Below are positions 1 to 8,630 of a DNA stretch of 64,000 bases, one piece after another; position 1 is the stretch's first letter, and the number at the start of each line of letters is the position of its first letter. The translations under genes and the position numbers were made by a program. The notes under the pieces are model-generated. The model was not told the DNA's origin and did not search any database. It was given only the letters and a program-made list of their open reading frames with translations. The stretch is from Aquilonibacter sp963703325 (GTDB lineage Bacteria > Vulcanimicrobiota > Vulcanimicrobiia > Vulcanimicrobiales > Vulcanimicrobiaceae): contig OY969805.1 of the NCBI GenBank assembly GCA_963703325.1, positions 620,001-684,000 on the forward strand, written 5' to 3'.

Positions 1-887
1 TCCTGCGGCCTCTTGTTCCAATCCAGACTTGCCGGCCTAGCAATACCGTCAAAGAACTTCGGGTAGTTCTCGCCAAGGGTCTGTGTGTATCTGATGCCTG
101 CGGCAAGGTCGGCCGCAAGCTGCAAGCGGACGGTGTAGGCGTACGCGCCGAACAGCAAGATCGTTACCAGTAGGCTTTCACCGTCGCGGAAGCATGTGAT
201 TTCATGGCGCGGCGGCCACTCTTCCGGGAAGACGTCCTCATCCAGAAACGGCGTCCGTATCATATCGCCGGTCGGCTTCCTCTCGCCTGAAACGAAGGGC
301 AGCAGCGCCTGCGCGTCTTCGATATTCACGTCCGTGACAAAGCCTGCCACGAAATGCAGCGCCATCTTCAGCAAACCTGATGTGATCGTATCATCTGAAG
401 TCACGCCGAATCGCGCTTCAGGAATAGTGATCTTTGCAATGATGTGCCGCTGTCCGCCTTCCGAAAAGGCATTTTTTGGCAGCGAGTCCAGCCGCGAAAG
501 ATCGCCTTCCGCAAAGGCGATGCGGCCAGACGCGTCGCGGCGCTTCACGTCGAGCGATCGCTGTTTCGCGAAACCCTCGGCGACAATGATGATGGAGTCG
601 CCCTTGGCGTCTGTGGCGGTGAACTCTGCACCGGCGCCTCCTCGTTGGCGCGGCGCCTGGAGCATCGTAACGAGCGGAGCGAAATTCTTGCTCAGCGGCT
701 GATCGGCGCCGACGTTCGCAACACTGTTGTGTGTGGAGCACAAAATCGGTGCCCATAGCCGGCCGCCTATGGCCTCCGGGAGAACGTGCTCCTCGGTATC
801 CGGCGCATTCGCGCAGTACAGGCAATGGCGCGGGCTGCGTCGATACTCATCGATCTTCGCTCCCGACGTTATCTGATGGTGATCCAT
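1..887 (-). CDS. HNH-like zinc-binding protein, cut by window edge
   Basis: The frame is open from the ATG to the window edge (about 295 codons), so the C-terminus is missing. The N-terminus has CxxC at residues 22-25, an EEHVLPEAIGG stretch at 32-42 and CxxHN at 50-54. This spacing is the core of HNH-type endonuclease and related zinc-finger domains, in which two cysteine pairs hold a metal and the EEH histidine is catalytic. The second pair here is C50 plus H53 rather than CxxC. The rest resembles no family I can name. It lies 55 bp downstream of an XRE regulator on the same strand, probably co-transcribed. A defence nuclease is plausible but unproven. There is no clear ribosome binding site before the ATG, so the start is uncertain. 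Confidence 0.7.
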   Translation of the reverse strand, partial: MDHHQITSGAKIDEYRRSPRHCLYCANAPDTEEHVLPEAIGGRLWAPILCSTHNSVANVGADQPLSKNFAPLVTMLQAPRQRGGAGAEFTATDAKGDSIIIVAEGFAKQRSLDVKRRDASGRIAFAEGDLSRLDSLPKNAFSEGGQRHIIAKITIPEARFGVTSDDTITSGLLKMALHFVAGFVTDVNIEDAQALLPFVSGERKPTGDMIRTPFLDEDVFPEEWPPRHEITCFRDGESLLVTILLFGAYAYTVRLQLAADLAAGIRYTQTLGENYPKFFDGIARPASLDWNKRPQ

Positions 888-914
888 TTTTGGGTCCCGA
901 ACAGGCAGCCGATG

Positions 915-932
915 AGCGGCGTATCCGCCGCT
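915..932. repeat. Perfect 7-bp inverted repeat
   Basis: AGCGGCG and CGCCGCT flank a 4-base TATC loop in the gap between the XRE regulator and the HNH-like gene. A CTTAGGTC direct repeat (931-938 and 942-949) abuts it. There is no T-run, so it is more likely a regulator site or an mRNA structure than a terminator. Confidence 0.4.
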
Positions 933-942
933 TAGGTCCGCC

Positions 943-1167
943 TTAGGTCTTTTCCCTTCCCGCTTTATTTGCGCCGCCGCCGGTGCGATCGGTCCTCTTC
1001 CTCATGCCGTTAACGACTTGCAACGCGTTGGTTATCTCGGCCGGCTTTTGGCCCCGCTCGATCGCTGAGTAATAGCTCTGCGAAACCTTGAATTTATGCG
1101 CGACCTCTTCCTGAGTAAGCCGCTTTTGTAATCGAAGTGATCGAAGATCCGTTGCCCGTTTGCTCAC
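943..1167 (-). CDS. XRE-family HTH transcriptional regulator
   Basis: A 74-residue protein that is almost entirely a Cro/C1-type helix-turn-helix. The stretch LTQEEVAHKFKVSQSYYSAIE (residues 18-38) shows the usual hydrophobic core and recognition-helix pattern. The start is a GTG preceded by a strong AAGGAG eight bases upstream. Small single-domain XRE proteins typically control the gene they precede, here the HNH-like gene. Three CAAAAT repeats lie just upstream and may be its operator. The C-terminal tail is basic and low in complexity. Confidence 0.85.
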   Translation of the reverse strand: MSKRATDLRSLRLQKRLTQEEVAHKFKVSQSYYSAIERGQKPAEITNALQVVNGMRKRTDRTGGGANKAGREKT

Positions 1168-1201
1168 GTAGTTTTCTCCTTTGACCGACCGCTGGTTCGA
1201 T

Positions 1202-1224
1202 CAAAATACAAAATACTACAAAAT
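1202..1224. promoter_or_regulatory. Triple CAAAAT repeat in divergent promoter region
   Basis: CAAAAT occurs at 1202-1207, 1209-1214 and 1219-1224 in the gap between the XRE gene and the HEPN gene. This A/T-rich stretch is the obvious promoter region for both. A TTGACC (1181-1186) could be the -35 box of the rightward promoter. The repeats are a candidate operator for the XRE protein, by inference only. Confidence 0.35.
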
Positions 1225-1325
1225 GCTGGAGAATGCAAGACTCCTCACGGAGAGCCCGTGGGATAAGGTCCTGAGGTGCGGAGCTAGCAGGCCTTTAGGC
1301 CTACCCGCCCCTGGGCCGGGAGGCG

Positions 1326-2765
1326 GTGGATGCGATCGCGCTGGAAGAAGCCGAAGTGCCAATAGCTATTGAAACGCTTGCCAGCGCATCTCGACGCGCG
1401 TTCCAGCTTGATAGGAAACTCGATGGGAACGCAACATACGTCGGCGCCGCTCTTCCATTGGCAGGCGCCGTCGTCGTTACGCTCGGCAGTTCCGGAGTCA
1501 GCGCTTCAATCACTGATACAAGCCATTGGGAGTCGCGCGTACTGCAGACCTTGCCGAAAGGGGAGGTTATTGAGCCGGGTCAGCTCTTTAGGGACGTCGC
1601 GCCGGGGTGGCTGATCGGACGCGAAGGCTACGGCACCATCGAGCCCGCCGACGGCGGTTGGGCTGCCTCCGACGTGTTGTACGTCAGCAAGACTTCGCAC
1701 TATGGCGATGGGAAGTCTGAAGAAATCTACCACTTCACCGTTGGCAAGCTTACGATTTATGGTCCCGCCAAGAAATCTCCGGCCGCCGCAGTTAGATGCA
1801 TCTACGCACGCACGGCCTTCGCCATTGCTGATCAGGTTTTCAATTACCCGCTTCTGGCATTCCCGTTGTCAGCCAACGATGTTCCCCTTGACGAAGAGCG
1901 CACCGCTGTCGCCTTCGGGTGGGTACCGGACGATGCGCAAGCCGACGCCATCTGGCACGCCATCAATTTCCTCGCCGGGAACACCGTGCGCTGTCTCGCG
2001 ACGGAGTTCTTTAACGAAGCTGGGGAACTTATACGCACGGAGTACCAACCATCAAGCGCCGACGATTCGCGACGGGTGTTCTTTCACCGGATCTTTGAGG
2101 CATATGGGCGCCTTGCCCCTGGTGGGTTTGCGACCTTGGCCGAGGGGTTTTATCGTCTCTTGGAGCGCGATTTCCCGATCGACGTCGTCCTGCACCATCT
2201 GCATGCGGCCGCTGGAACGCCTTGGGACATCGAGGCACAGCATCTTGTACTCGGGATTCATACAGCGATCGAAGCGTGGAATCGACTCTTCGGGCTGAGT
2301 GTATGGATCGACGATCGGATCTGGGACCGATTTGCGACAGCGATTCGCAAGGACTACATCCCTGAATACCTCTACCTTTGCCTAGGTGAGGAGATGCGCT
2401 CAAACCTGCGTGATCGCATTGTTCATGCAAACGACACAACGATGGCGTGGCGGCAGGCTCAGCTGTTCTCAAAGCTCGCGATCGATGTGAGCGATCCGGA
2501 TAGCACAAGAGCGCTCGCGCTGCGAAACCAACTCTTGCACAACGGCTACTTCGTTCGTCGCTGGCGTCAGCTAAACCAGGAGGACCGCCAGCAGCGCTGT
2601 CACGATATCGAGCGGCTGCGTCGTTTGGTACTCCTTATCGTCTTTCGCCTCGTAGGTTATACCGGTGACTTTACGAGTCCCATAACCTTCCACCGCGAAC
2701 ACGTCGAAGCGGCGCCTTTGCCGGAGCAGATCGCGCGACACGCCGGCGAACCTAAATTTCATTGA
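1326..2765 (+). CDS. HEPN-motif (ApeA-like) putative abortive-infection RNase
   Basis: A 479-residue protein with a beta-rich N-terminal half (to about residue 200) and a helical C-terminal half. Near residue 400 it has RNQLLH followed by NG, which fits the Rx4-6H motif of HEPN ribonucleases and the RN-x-x-x-H form of the ApeA/Apea-HEPN group. A second RDRIVH (Rx4H) lies slightly earlier. ApeA proteins are single-gene anti-phage systems with an N-terminal sensor domain and C-terminal HEPN RNase, which matches this layout. The GTG start has GGGAGG only two bases upstream, so the true start may differ. The 3' end overlaps the convergent AbiEii gene by 14 bp. Other HEPN families of similar size remain possible. 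Confidence 0.6.
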   Translation: MDAIALEEAEVPIAIETLASASRRAFQLDRKLDGNATYVGAALPLAGAVVVTLGSSGVSASITDTSHWESRVLQTLPKGEVIEPGQLFRDVAPGWLIGREGYGTIEPADGGWAASDVLYVSKTSHYGDGKSEEIYHFTVGKLTIYGPAKKSPAAAVRCIYARTAFAIADQVFNYPLLAFPLSANDVPLDEERTAVAFGWVPDDAQADAIWHAINFLAGNTVRCLATEFFNEAGELIRTEYQPSSADDSRRVFFHRIFEAYGRLAPGGFATLAEGFYRLLERDFPIDVVLHHLHAAAGTPWDIEAQHLVLGIHTAIEAWNRLFGLSVWIDDRIWDRFATAIRKDYIPEYLYLCLGEEMRSNLRDRIVHANDTTMAWRQAQLFSKLAIDVSDPDSTRALALRNQLLHNGYFVRRWRQLNQEDRQQRCHDIERLRRLVLLIVFRLVGYTGDFTSPITFHREHVEAAPLPEQIARHAGEPKFH

Positions 2766-3750
2766 TTCGCACTTCGAGCGCAGCGATACGGTCGCAAATC
2801 TCTTCGAACGACGGAATCTCACCGAACAGCATCGGTTGCATCTGCTGGTAATCTGCCGCAACGGCCTCGCGGCGAAACGGCGGGAACATCAATCTCAACG
2901 AGCCTGGTTTAGCGAGATCGTAACGTGCCCTTGGTGAAGCAAAAAATACGCTCTTGAACCGCGCGACCGCAGACAGTAGGTCCGTGTTAGCGATCGCCGC
3001 AGTGCCGATCTCGGAACGCGACATCAGAGCTAGATCGTAGTAGTGACGTGAGTACCGCGCTGGAAAGGGTATGTGCTCATCGCGGTGCGCGATTTCGTGA
3101 AGTAGCGTCGCCTTTTCCCAGAAGGTACGCTGCGGATCAAGCACGTGGACCTTCACTGAGCCAGTCACCGCTTCGAGAGCTTCTACCACGTAGGGTCGTA
3201 TGTCAACGTCATTCGCCGGCCAGCTATCAGCGTGCCCGAACTCGATGAGAACGTCCGGCTTCACGTACCCAATCTCGCCACGTTCTTTAGTGGGATAACG
3301 AAACCGCAAACTTCCCGGCTCGCCGTCTTCAAGTGTCCAGTCGGCGGCAAGCTCCGACGATATACGTGCGCGCAGCGCGGGCAAAAGAGTATCGGTCGCA
3401 TAGCTGCGCACCTTCTCGCGAATCTCTTCGATTCTACGTTTCGTTTCCTTCGCGGAACCTGCCTCATAAAAGTACGCGTCGTCACCGAAGCCGAGCGTTG
3501 CGCGGCTGATCGAAGCATCGATGTCTTCCGAAAAGCGTTCTATAGCGCTGTAGCCTTTCGAAAGCGACGTTCCGCCCTTGAACGTGAACGGCCCGAGTTG
3601 CGCAGACAACGCGAAAAGATGTTCGAGCAGCCAGACGACCCAGAAGTCCTTTTCGATGATAAGTTCGCTTACACCGAAACTCGTCGCTGCTTCAACGATA
3701 TACTCGGACCGCTCGGAAAGCGTGAGCCGCGCTAGGTCCTGGAATATCAT
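2752..3750 (-). CDS. abiEii: AbiEii/MenT-type nucleotidyltransferase toxin
   Basis: A 332-residue protein of the AbiEii family (DUF1814), the toxin of type IV AbiE abortive-infection systems. KGGTSLSK (residues 58-65) and SEDID (74-78) form the nucleotidyltransferase signature that binds the NTP and metal. The conserved TFWEKATLLHE segment follows near residue 210. Characterised family members transfer nucleotides, for MenT onto tRNA 3' ends, and block growth. The ATG overlaps the antitoxin stop by 4 bp (ATGA), so translation is probably coupled. Its 3' end runs 14 bp into the convergent HEPN gene. Confidence 0.93.
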   Translation of the reverse strand: MIFQDLARLTLSERSEYIVEAATSFGVSELIIEKDFWVVWLLEHLFALSAQLGPFTFKGGTSLSKGYSAIERFSEDIDASISRATLGFGDDAYFYEAGSAKETKRRIEEIREKVRSYATDTLLPALRARISSELAADWTLEDGEPGSLRFRYPTKERGEIGYVKPDVLIEFGHADSWPANDVDIRPYVVEALEAVTGSVKVHVLDPQRTFWEKATLLHEIAHRDEHIPFPARYSRHYYDLALMSRSEIGTAAIANTDLLSAVARFKSVFFASPRARYDLAKPGSLRLMFPPFRREAVAADYQQMQPMLFGEIPSFEEICDRIAALEVRINEI

Positions 3751-4358
3751 TCCGCAACGACCTGGCGCAGATGACGTTGCATCCAGACCGGAGCGTCGCC
3801 GACGTGTTTGCTTAGGGTTGCGCGGTCGTCTTCGTTGATGACGTTGCGAAGGGTCCTGATCGTGTCTTCGGTTACTCGCTCGCGCCCGAGCGCGCTCAGC
3901 GCTTCTATAACAAGCGGCACGATGCGCGCGCGCGAGCGGAATCGCCGCGCCGGGGCGTGCTTCAGCTGAATCTGACGTTTACCGACCGAGATCGTCCGCG
4001 TTGGACCGGCCGTCTTAAATTCAAGCTTCGCCGGTACTTGCTCGGACAAGTGGAGCGCGTTTAGGGCCAGCGCGCCGCTCGGAACCACGGGCATGCCGAT
4101 GCTCCGCTCGACGGCGGCGGCGATGTCCTCGGTGTAGGGCGACAGAGGCCCGAGCTCCGGGTGCATCTTTGGCCGGCTAAAGAGGCCCCGGCTAATGCGC
4201 TGGAGTTCGCCGCTGCGAACCATGCGAGAGACGACCTGATCGACCAGGTCCCGAGAGGCCCCGGGCGTACTGTTGAGGATGTCACTGGTGGTGAAGACCC
4301 GTTCCGGGGAGACCCGGATGGCCTGGCGGACCGCCTCCGAGGTCGAATCTGTAGGCAT
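3747..4358 (-). CDS. abiEi: AbiEi-like (DUF6088) antitoxin
   Basis: A 203-residue protein. The first 65 residues form a winged helix (TTSDILNSTPG, then LQRISRGLFSRP), followed by the DUF6088 domain common in AbiEi-like antitoxins. In the AbiE family the antitoxin neutralises the nucleotidyltransferase and represses its own operon by binding two inverted repeats. Exactly such repeats lie upstream here. The start codon falls inside the first repeat, nine bases after a good -10 box and with no ribosome binding site, so the mRNA may be leaderless. The gene is directly upstream of abiEii with a 4-bp overlap. Confidence 0.88.
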   Translation of the reverse strand: MPTDSTSEAVRQAIRVSPERVFTTSDILNSTPGASRDLVDQVVSRMVRSGELQRISRGLFSRPKMHPELGPLSPYTEDIAAAVERSIGMPVVPSGALALNALHLSEQVPAKLEFKTAGPTRTISVGKRQIQLKHAPARRFRSRARIVPLVIEALSALGRERVTEDTIRTLRNVINEDDRATLSKHVGDAPVWMQRHLRQVVAE

Positions 4359-4437
4359 CTGTCAGAAAATATAGCTGTTTTTCTGACAGATGGCAAGGGG
4401 ATATCTGTCAGAAAAAGCCAAGATTTTTCTGACATCT
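4357..4437. promoter_or_regulatory. Two large inverted repeats: probable AbiEi operator
   Basis: Repeat 1 is ATCTGTCAGAAAA at 4357-4369 with its perfect reverse complement at 4379-4391 (13 bp, 9-base spacer). Repeat 2 is TGTCAGAAAAA at 4406-4416 with its perfect complement at 4424-4434 (11 bp, 7-base spacer). All four half-sites share TGTCAGAAAA. The pair occupies the whole space between the divergent antitoxin and Abi_C genes. AbiEi proteins are known to autoregulate through two inverted repeats, so this assignment rests on sequence plus family knowledge. Confidence 0.85.
4368..4396 (-). promoter_or_regulatory. Promoter of the abiE operon
   Basis: On the minus strand TTGCCA (4396-4391) is followed after 17 bases by TATATT (4373-4368), close to the sigma-70 consensus with ideal spacing. 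The -10 box ends nine bases before the abiEi ATG, so transcription would begin at or next to the start codon. The promoter lies within operator repeat 1, consistent with repression by occlusion. Confidence 0.7.
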
Positions 4438-4465
4438 CAACCCGGCCGTCAAGGAGCTTGAAGGA

Positions 4466-5341
4466 TTGGACGATCTCGACGCGCTGTTCGAGCATCTTAC
4501 GAACAAGCCGAAGAAGCCTCTGCGCCCGACGATTAGCGACGGGACGATCGTCCAATTCCGAAACGTCGCATCCAGTCTTGTTCTGCGCGAGATCGACGAC
4601 GCGTTCGGCGCCGCGGGAATTCCCCTCGGGAAAGCGGAGAACGCGCAGTTCCAAGGCCAACGCCGAACGCGCTTTATGGACTATATGGCTTCGGTCGATC
4701 AAACGAACGCCGCGAACGTTTCTCGACTGCTTGTTGCATTGGCACACATAATGACGACGCTCGGTCAGCAACACCGCGCTACCGACGCTCCCAATCCGCT
4801 AAATCCGCTTGTTGTGAATCTCCATCGCGATGGGTTCGAATGGGATGGGGTGCGCATTACCGAGACTACTGGCGCGTTGGTTTCCGGCGCTGTGGCGGTT
4901 ACGCGAGAACTCGACCTAAAGGGGCTACACGACAGAATCCACGCGGCTGAAAAGAAAGTGGGATCTGATCCCGATGGCGCGATCGGCGATGCGAAAGAAC
5001 TGCTCGAATCCGTCTTTCGCACCGTTGCCCAGCATCACGGAATCGCAATCGCAAGCGACGCGGACGTCACCGAGATGTTCAAGGCAATCCGCGACGTGCT
5101 TGTAGTCGTTCCGTCAGGCGTCACGGATCCCGAGAAAGCAGACGTGATTCTGCGGCGCTTGCTCGGCAATTTATCGGGCCTTTCCGGAACTATGGCAGAG
5201 CTGAGAAACGCCTACGGCTCCGGTCACGGAAAAGCCGACGGTTTTGTGGGCCTGGAGCGGAAACATGCGCGACTAGCCGTGACGACTGCTGGCGCGATCG
5301 CCGCCTTCGTCCTCGAATGCGATCCTAAGGCCGGCGCCTGA
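4466..5341 (+). CDS. Abi_C-domain abortive-infection protein
   Basis: A 291-residue, mostly helical protein. The last 50 residues carry the Abi_C signature: RNAYGSGHGK (247-256), followed by LERKHARLAV and a hydrophobic helix. The arginine and histidine are six residues apart, the spacing of the HEPN RNase motif, so an RNase role is possible. The start is TTG with AAGGAG nine bases upstream, the best site in the region. The gene diverges from the abiE operon and shares its operator region, suggesting co-regulation. The domain occurs in several phage-exclusion proteins, but the substrate of this one is unknown. Confidence 0.75.
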   Translation: MDDLDALFEHLTNKPKKPLRPTISDGTIVQFRNVASSLVLREIDDAFGAAGIPLGKAENAQFQGQRRTRFMDYMASVDQTNAANVSRLLVALAHIMTTLGQQHRATDAPNPLNPLVVNLHRDGFEWDGVRITETTGALVSGAVAVTRELDLKGLHDRIHAAEKKVGSDPDGAIGDAKELLESVFRTVAQHHGIAIASDADVTEMFKAIRDVLVVVPSGVTDPEKADVILRRLLGNLSGLSGTMAELRNAYGSGHGKADGFVGLERKHARLAVTTAGAIAAFVLECDPKAGA

Positions 5342-5580
5342 TTGTGGTGAGCCAAAGGTCCCGCCGCTAGTGCAGCCGCGTTACGGAAGTAAGGTCGTCT
5401 GCCCGGCGGCTGAGAATATCGCCCCACATGCCCGGCACGCAAAATACGGCATCTTGCCAAGACGCCCTAATGCCATGCCCGGTCCGCCGCAAGCAGGACA
5501 GGATTCGTGCTCTTCTGATGTATCGTTCACGCGCTTTCGATCACGACGAGTCGAGCCAATGACAAGGGGTTGCGCGAAAA

Positions 5581-8500
5581 ATGGATGATCGGTTTTTTAC
5601 CGAGCCGATTCTCAACTCGCCGTATGAGTATCCGAGCCGGCATTGGGAACTCGACGAGGATGGTCAGCCGACGCAGCGGATCGCCGAAGGTCGCCGCAAG
5701 GTAAGCTTCATCACCCCGATTCCCAAAACGAAGAAACAGAAAAAAGCTGCCGGGCAAGGCGCCTTCGTGTTTGATGAGGGCAAGGGCCTCTCGGACGAAA
5801 AGCAGCAGTACGACCCCACATCGATTGTTAACCAGATTCGTCAACGCGTCGACGAATGGCGCGTACGACCAAATCCAGCCGATTGGGGCGTGACGCCCGA
5901 AACAGCACGCCTCCTTCAACACTGGCGCAGCTATCGATTTAGTGGTGCGCGACCTTTTTTCTGTCAGATCGAAGCGATCGAGACGGCAATTTGGCTGACC
6001 GAGGTCGCTCCCCACGAAGGTGCTCGAAGTAAGACGTTCTTAGAACACCTCGCTAACGCCAACGGTGAGGCAAACCCCGAGCTTATGCGAATGGCGCTCA
6101 AGCTCGCAACGGGCGCCGGCAAAACGACGGTTATGGCAATGCTGATCGCGTGGCAGACGATCAATGCGGTCCGTCACCCACAGAGTAAGCGCTTCACCCG
6201 CGGTTTCCTCGTCGTCGCGCCCGGCCTTACCATCAAAGATCGCCTGCGCGTGTTGCAGCCCAACGATTTGGAAAATTATTACTCCACGCGCGAGCTCGTT
6301 CCGACCGATCTGCGCGAAGAAATCAATCGAGCGAAGATCGTCATCACGAACTACCACGCATTTAAGCTGCGCGAGCGCATCGATCTTTCAAAGGGAGGGA
6401 GATCGCTACTTCAAGGTCACGGGGATCCCCTCAATACGCTTGAGACGGACGGGCAAATGCTGCAGCGCGTGATGCCTGAACTTATGGGCATCAAGAACAT
6501 TCTCGTCCTGAACGATGAGGCGCATCATTGTTATCGCGAGAAGCCGGGCGCAATCGATGATGAGCTAAAAGGCGACGAGAAAAAAGAGGCCGAGAAGAAT
6601 ACTGAGGCCGCGCGCGTGTGGATTTCGGGCCTCGAAGCAGTGAACCGCAAGCTGGGCGTGTCGCAAGTTATTGATCTATCGGCGACGCCGTTCTTCTTGA
6701 GTGGCTCCGGCTATGCCGAAGGGACGTTATTCCCGTGGACCGTCAGCGACTTCTCGCTCATGGACGCGATCGAGTGCGGTATCGTGAAGTTGCCGCGCGT
6801 TCCGATCTCCGACAACATTCCGGGAGCCGACGTACCGATGTTCCGCAATCTGTGGGAACACATTGGCAAGAAGATGCCAAAGAAGGGGCGCGGTAAAGGC
6901 GGCGATCTTGATCCGCTAAACCTGCCCCCACAGTTGCAAACGGCGCTGCTCGCGCTCTATGGTCACTACGAAAAGACTTACGACTTGTGGGTGAAAGCGG
7001 GTATTAGGATTCCGCCGTGCTTCATCATCGTGTGTAACAACACGGCAACGTCAAAGCTTGTTTACGATTATGTTTCAGGTTTCAGCCGCGACAATGAGGA
7101 TGGTTCAACGACGTTCGAAAACGGGCGCCTGGCACTATTTCGGAATTTCGACGAGCACGGCAATCCATTCGGGCGCCCGAACACGCTCCTGATCGACAGT
7201 GAGCAACTTGAATCCGGAGAGGCTCTCGATGCGAACTTCCGATCTCTTGCAGCGCCGGAGATCGAGCGGTTCCGCCGCGAGATATTTGAGCGCGGCGGAA
7301 GAGCTGCCGAGGAGCTTCGCTCAGGTAAAGAACTCGACGACGTCGCCTTGTTGCGCGAAGTCATGAACACTGTCGGAAAACCGGACCAACTCGGAGCATC
7401 GATCCGATGCGTGGTCTCCGTTTCGATGTTAACGGAAGGTTGGGACGCAAACACGGTCACGCACGTCCTCGGAGTTCGAGCATTCGGAACCCAGCTGCTA
7501 TGCGAGCAAGTCATCGGCCGCGCGTTGCGCCGGCAGTCGTACGATCTAAACGATGCCGGGCTCTTTAATGTGGAGTATGCTGACGTACTGGGGATCCCGT
7601 TCGACTTTACGGCAAAGCCAGTTATATCGCTGCCGCAGCCACCGAGAGAAACGGTGCAGGTGAAGGCAGTGCGGCCCGATCGCGATGCTTTGGAAATTCG
7701 TTTTCCTCGCGTCGAGGGCTACCGAGTTGAGCTTCCGACGGAACGTCTTTCTGCTGATTTCAATGCGGACTCAACGCTAAGACTTACGCCAGATCTCGTT
7801 GGCGCGACCGAAACACAAAATTCGGGGATCATCGGAGAGCAGGCCGACCTGAACCTTGTTTACACCGGCGAGGTTCGACCGTCACAAGTGTTATATGAGC
7901 TGACGTCTCATCTGGTGCTGCACAAATGGCGCGATCCCGGCGAAGATGCCAAACTGCACCTGTTCGGCCAGCTCAAACGCATAACGAAACAATGGCTCGA
8001 TACCTACTTGCTCTGTGAGGGTGGCACGTATCCAGCTCAGCTTCGCTACAAGACGCTCGCCGATATGGCGTGCGAAAAAATCAGCGCAGCCATCACGCGC
8101 AAGTTCGTCGGCGAGCGACCGATCAAAGCGGTACTGGACCCGTATAACGCAAGCGGCTCGACGGCAAACGTGAACTTCTACACCTCGAAGCGGCGCTGGG
8201 AGACGGACGCGCGTCGCTGTCAGCTGAATTGGGCCGTGCTCGACAGCGACTGGGAGGCCGAGTTATGTCGAGTCGTAGAGAAACATCCGCGCGTCCGCTC
8301 CTACGTAAAAAACCAAAGCATGGGATTCGAAGTGCCATACCGCTACGGCTCGGAGATGCGCCGCTACATCCCCGACTTCATCGTTCGCATCAATGACGGG
8401 CAGGGGGATGACGATTTGTTGAATCTCGTTGTCGAAATCAAAGGCTACCGCGGCGAGGATGCTAAGGAGAAAAAGAGCACGATGGAAACGTACTGGATTC

Positions 8501-8622
8501 CCGGCGTTAACAACCTCGGCACGTACGGACGTTGGGCCTTCGCTGAATTCACAGAGGTATTCAAAATCGACTCGGAATTCAGTGCCTTGATCGACTCCAT
8601 GCACTCGAAGGCCACGGTGTAA
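5581..8622 (+). CDS. res: Type III-like restriction endonuclease (Res) subunit
   Basis: A 1013-residue SF2 helicase-nuclease. After an N-terminal extension come Walker A ATGAGKTT (176-183), Walker B NDEAHH (DEAH 312-315), SATPFF near 365, and the second helicase lobe with VIGRALRR. The C-terminus has a PD-(D/E)xK nuclease: PDF at 931-933 and VVEIKGY with E952 and K954. The N-terminus (FFTEPILNSPYEYPSRHWEL) is characteristic of a restriction-enzyme group, which I recall as the BPTD_3080 type, that pairs with a large methyltransferase. The mod gene follows after 8 bp. All catalytic motifs look intact. The 239 bases before it show no gene or convincing promoter. Confidence 0.92.
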   Translation: MDDRFFTEPILNSPYEYPSRHWELDEDGQPTQRIAEGRRKVSFITPIPKTKKQKKAAGQGAFVFDEGKGLSDEKQQYDPTSIVNQIRQRVDEWRVRPNPADWGVTPETARLLQHWRSYRFSGARPFFCQIEAIETAIWLTEVAPHEGARSKTFLEHLANANGEANPELMRMALKLATGAGKTTVMAMLIAWQTINAVRHPQSKRFTRGFLVVAPGLTIKDRLRVLQPNDLENYYSTRELVPTDLREEINRAKIVITNYHAFKLRERIDLSKGGRSLLQGHGDPLNTLETDGQMLQRVMPELMGIKNILVLNDEAHHCYREKPGAIDDELKGDEKKEAEKNTEAARVWISGLEAVNRKLGVSQVIDLSATPFFLSGSGYAEGTLFPWTVSDFSLMDAIECGIVKLPRVPISDNIPGADVPMFRNLWEHIGKKMPKKGRGKGGDLDPLNLPPQLQTALLALYGHYEKTYDLWVKAGIRIPPCFIIVCNNTATSKLVYDYVSGFSRDNEDGSTTFENGRLALFRNFDEHGNPFGRPNTLLIDSEQLESGEALDANFRSLAAPEIERFRREIFERGGRAAEELRSGKELDDVALLREVMNTVGKPDQLGASIRCVVSVSMLTEGWDANTVTHVLGVRAFGTQLLCEQVIGRALRRQSYDLNDAGLFNVEYADVLGIPFDFTAKPVISLPQPPRETVQVKAVRPDRDALEIRFPRVEGYRVELPTERLSADFNADSTLRLTPDLVGATETQNSGIIGEQADLNLVYTGEVRPSQVLYELTSHLVLHKWRDPGEDAKLHLFGQLKRITKQWLDTYLLCEGGTYPAQLRYKTLADMACEKISAAITRKFVGERPIKAVLDPYNASGSTANVNFYTSKRRWETDARRCQLNWAVLDSDWEAELCRVVEKHPRVRSYVKNQSMGFEVPYRYGSEMRRYIPDFIVRINDGQGDDDLLNLVVEIKGYRGEDAKEKKSTMETYWIPGVNNLGTYGRWAFAEFTEVFKIDSEFSALIDSMHSKATV

Positions 8623-8630
8623 CGCAGAGC

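Noticed and set aside
5370..5588. Plus-strand frame in the gap before res, with zinc-ribbon-like pieces
   Set aside because: Cysteine spacing does not fit in any one frame, and no start signal is seen. The 239-bp gap is best left empty.
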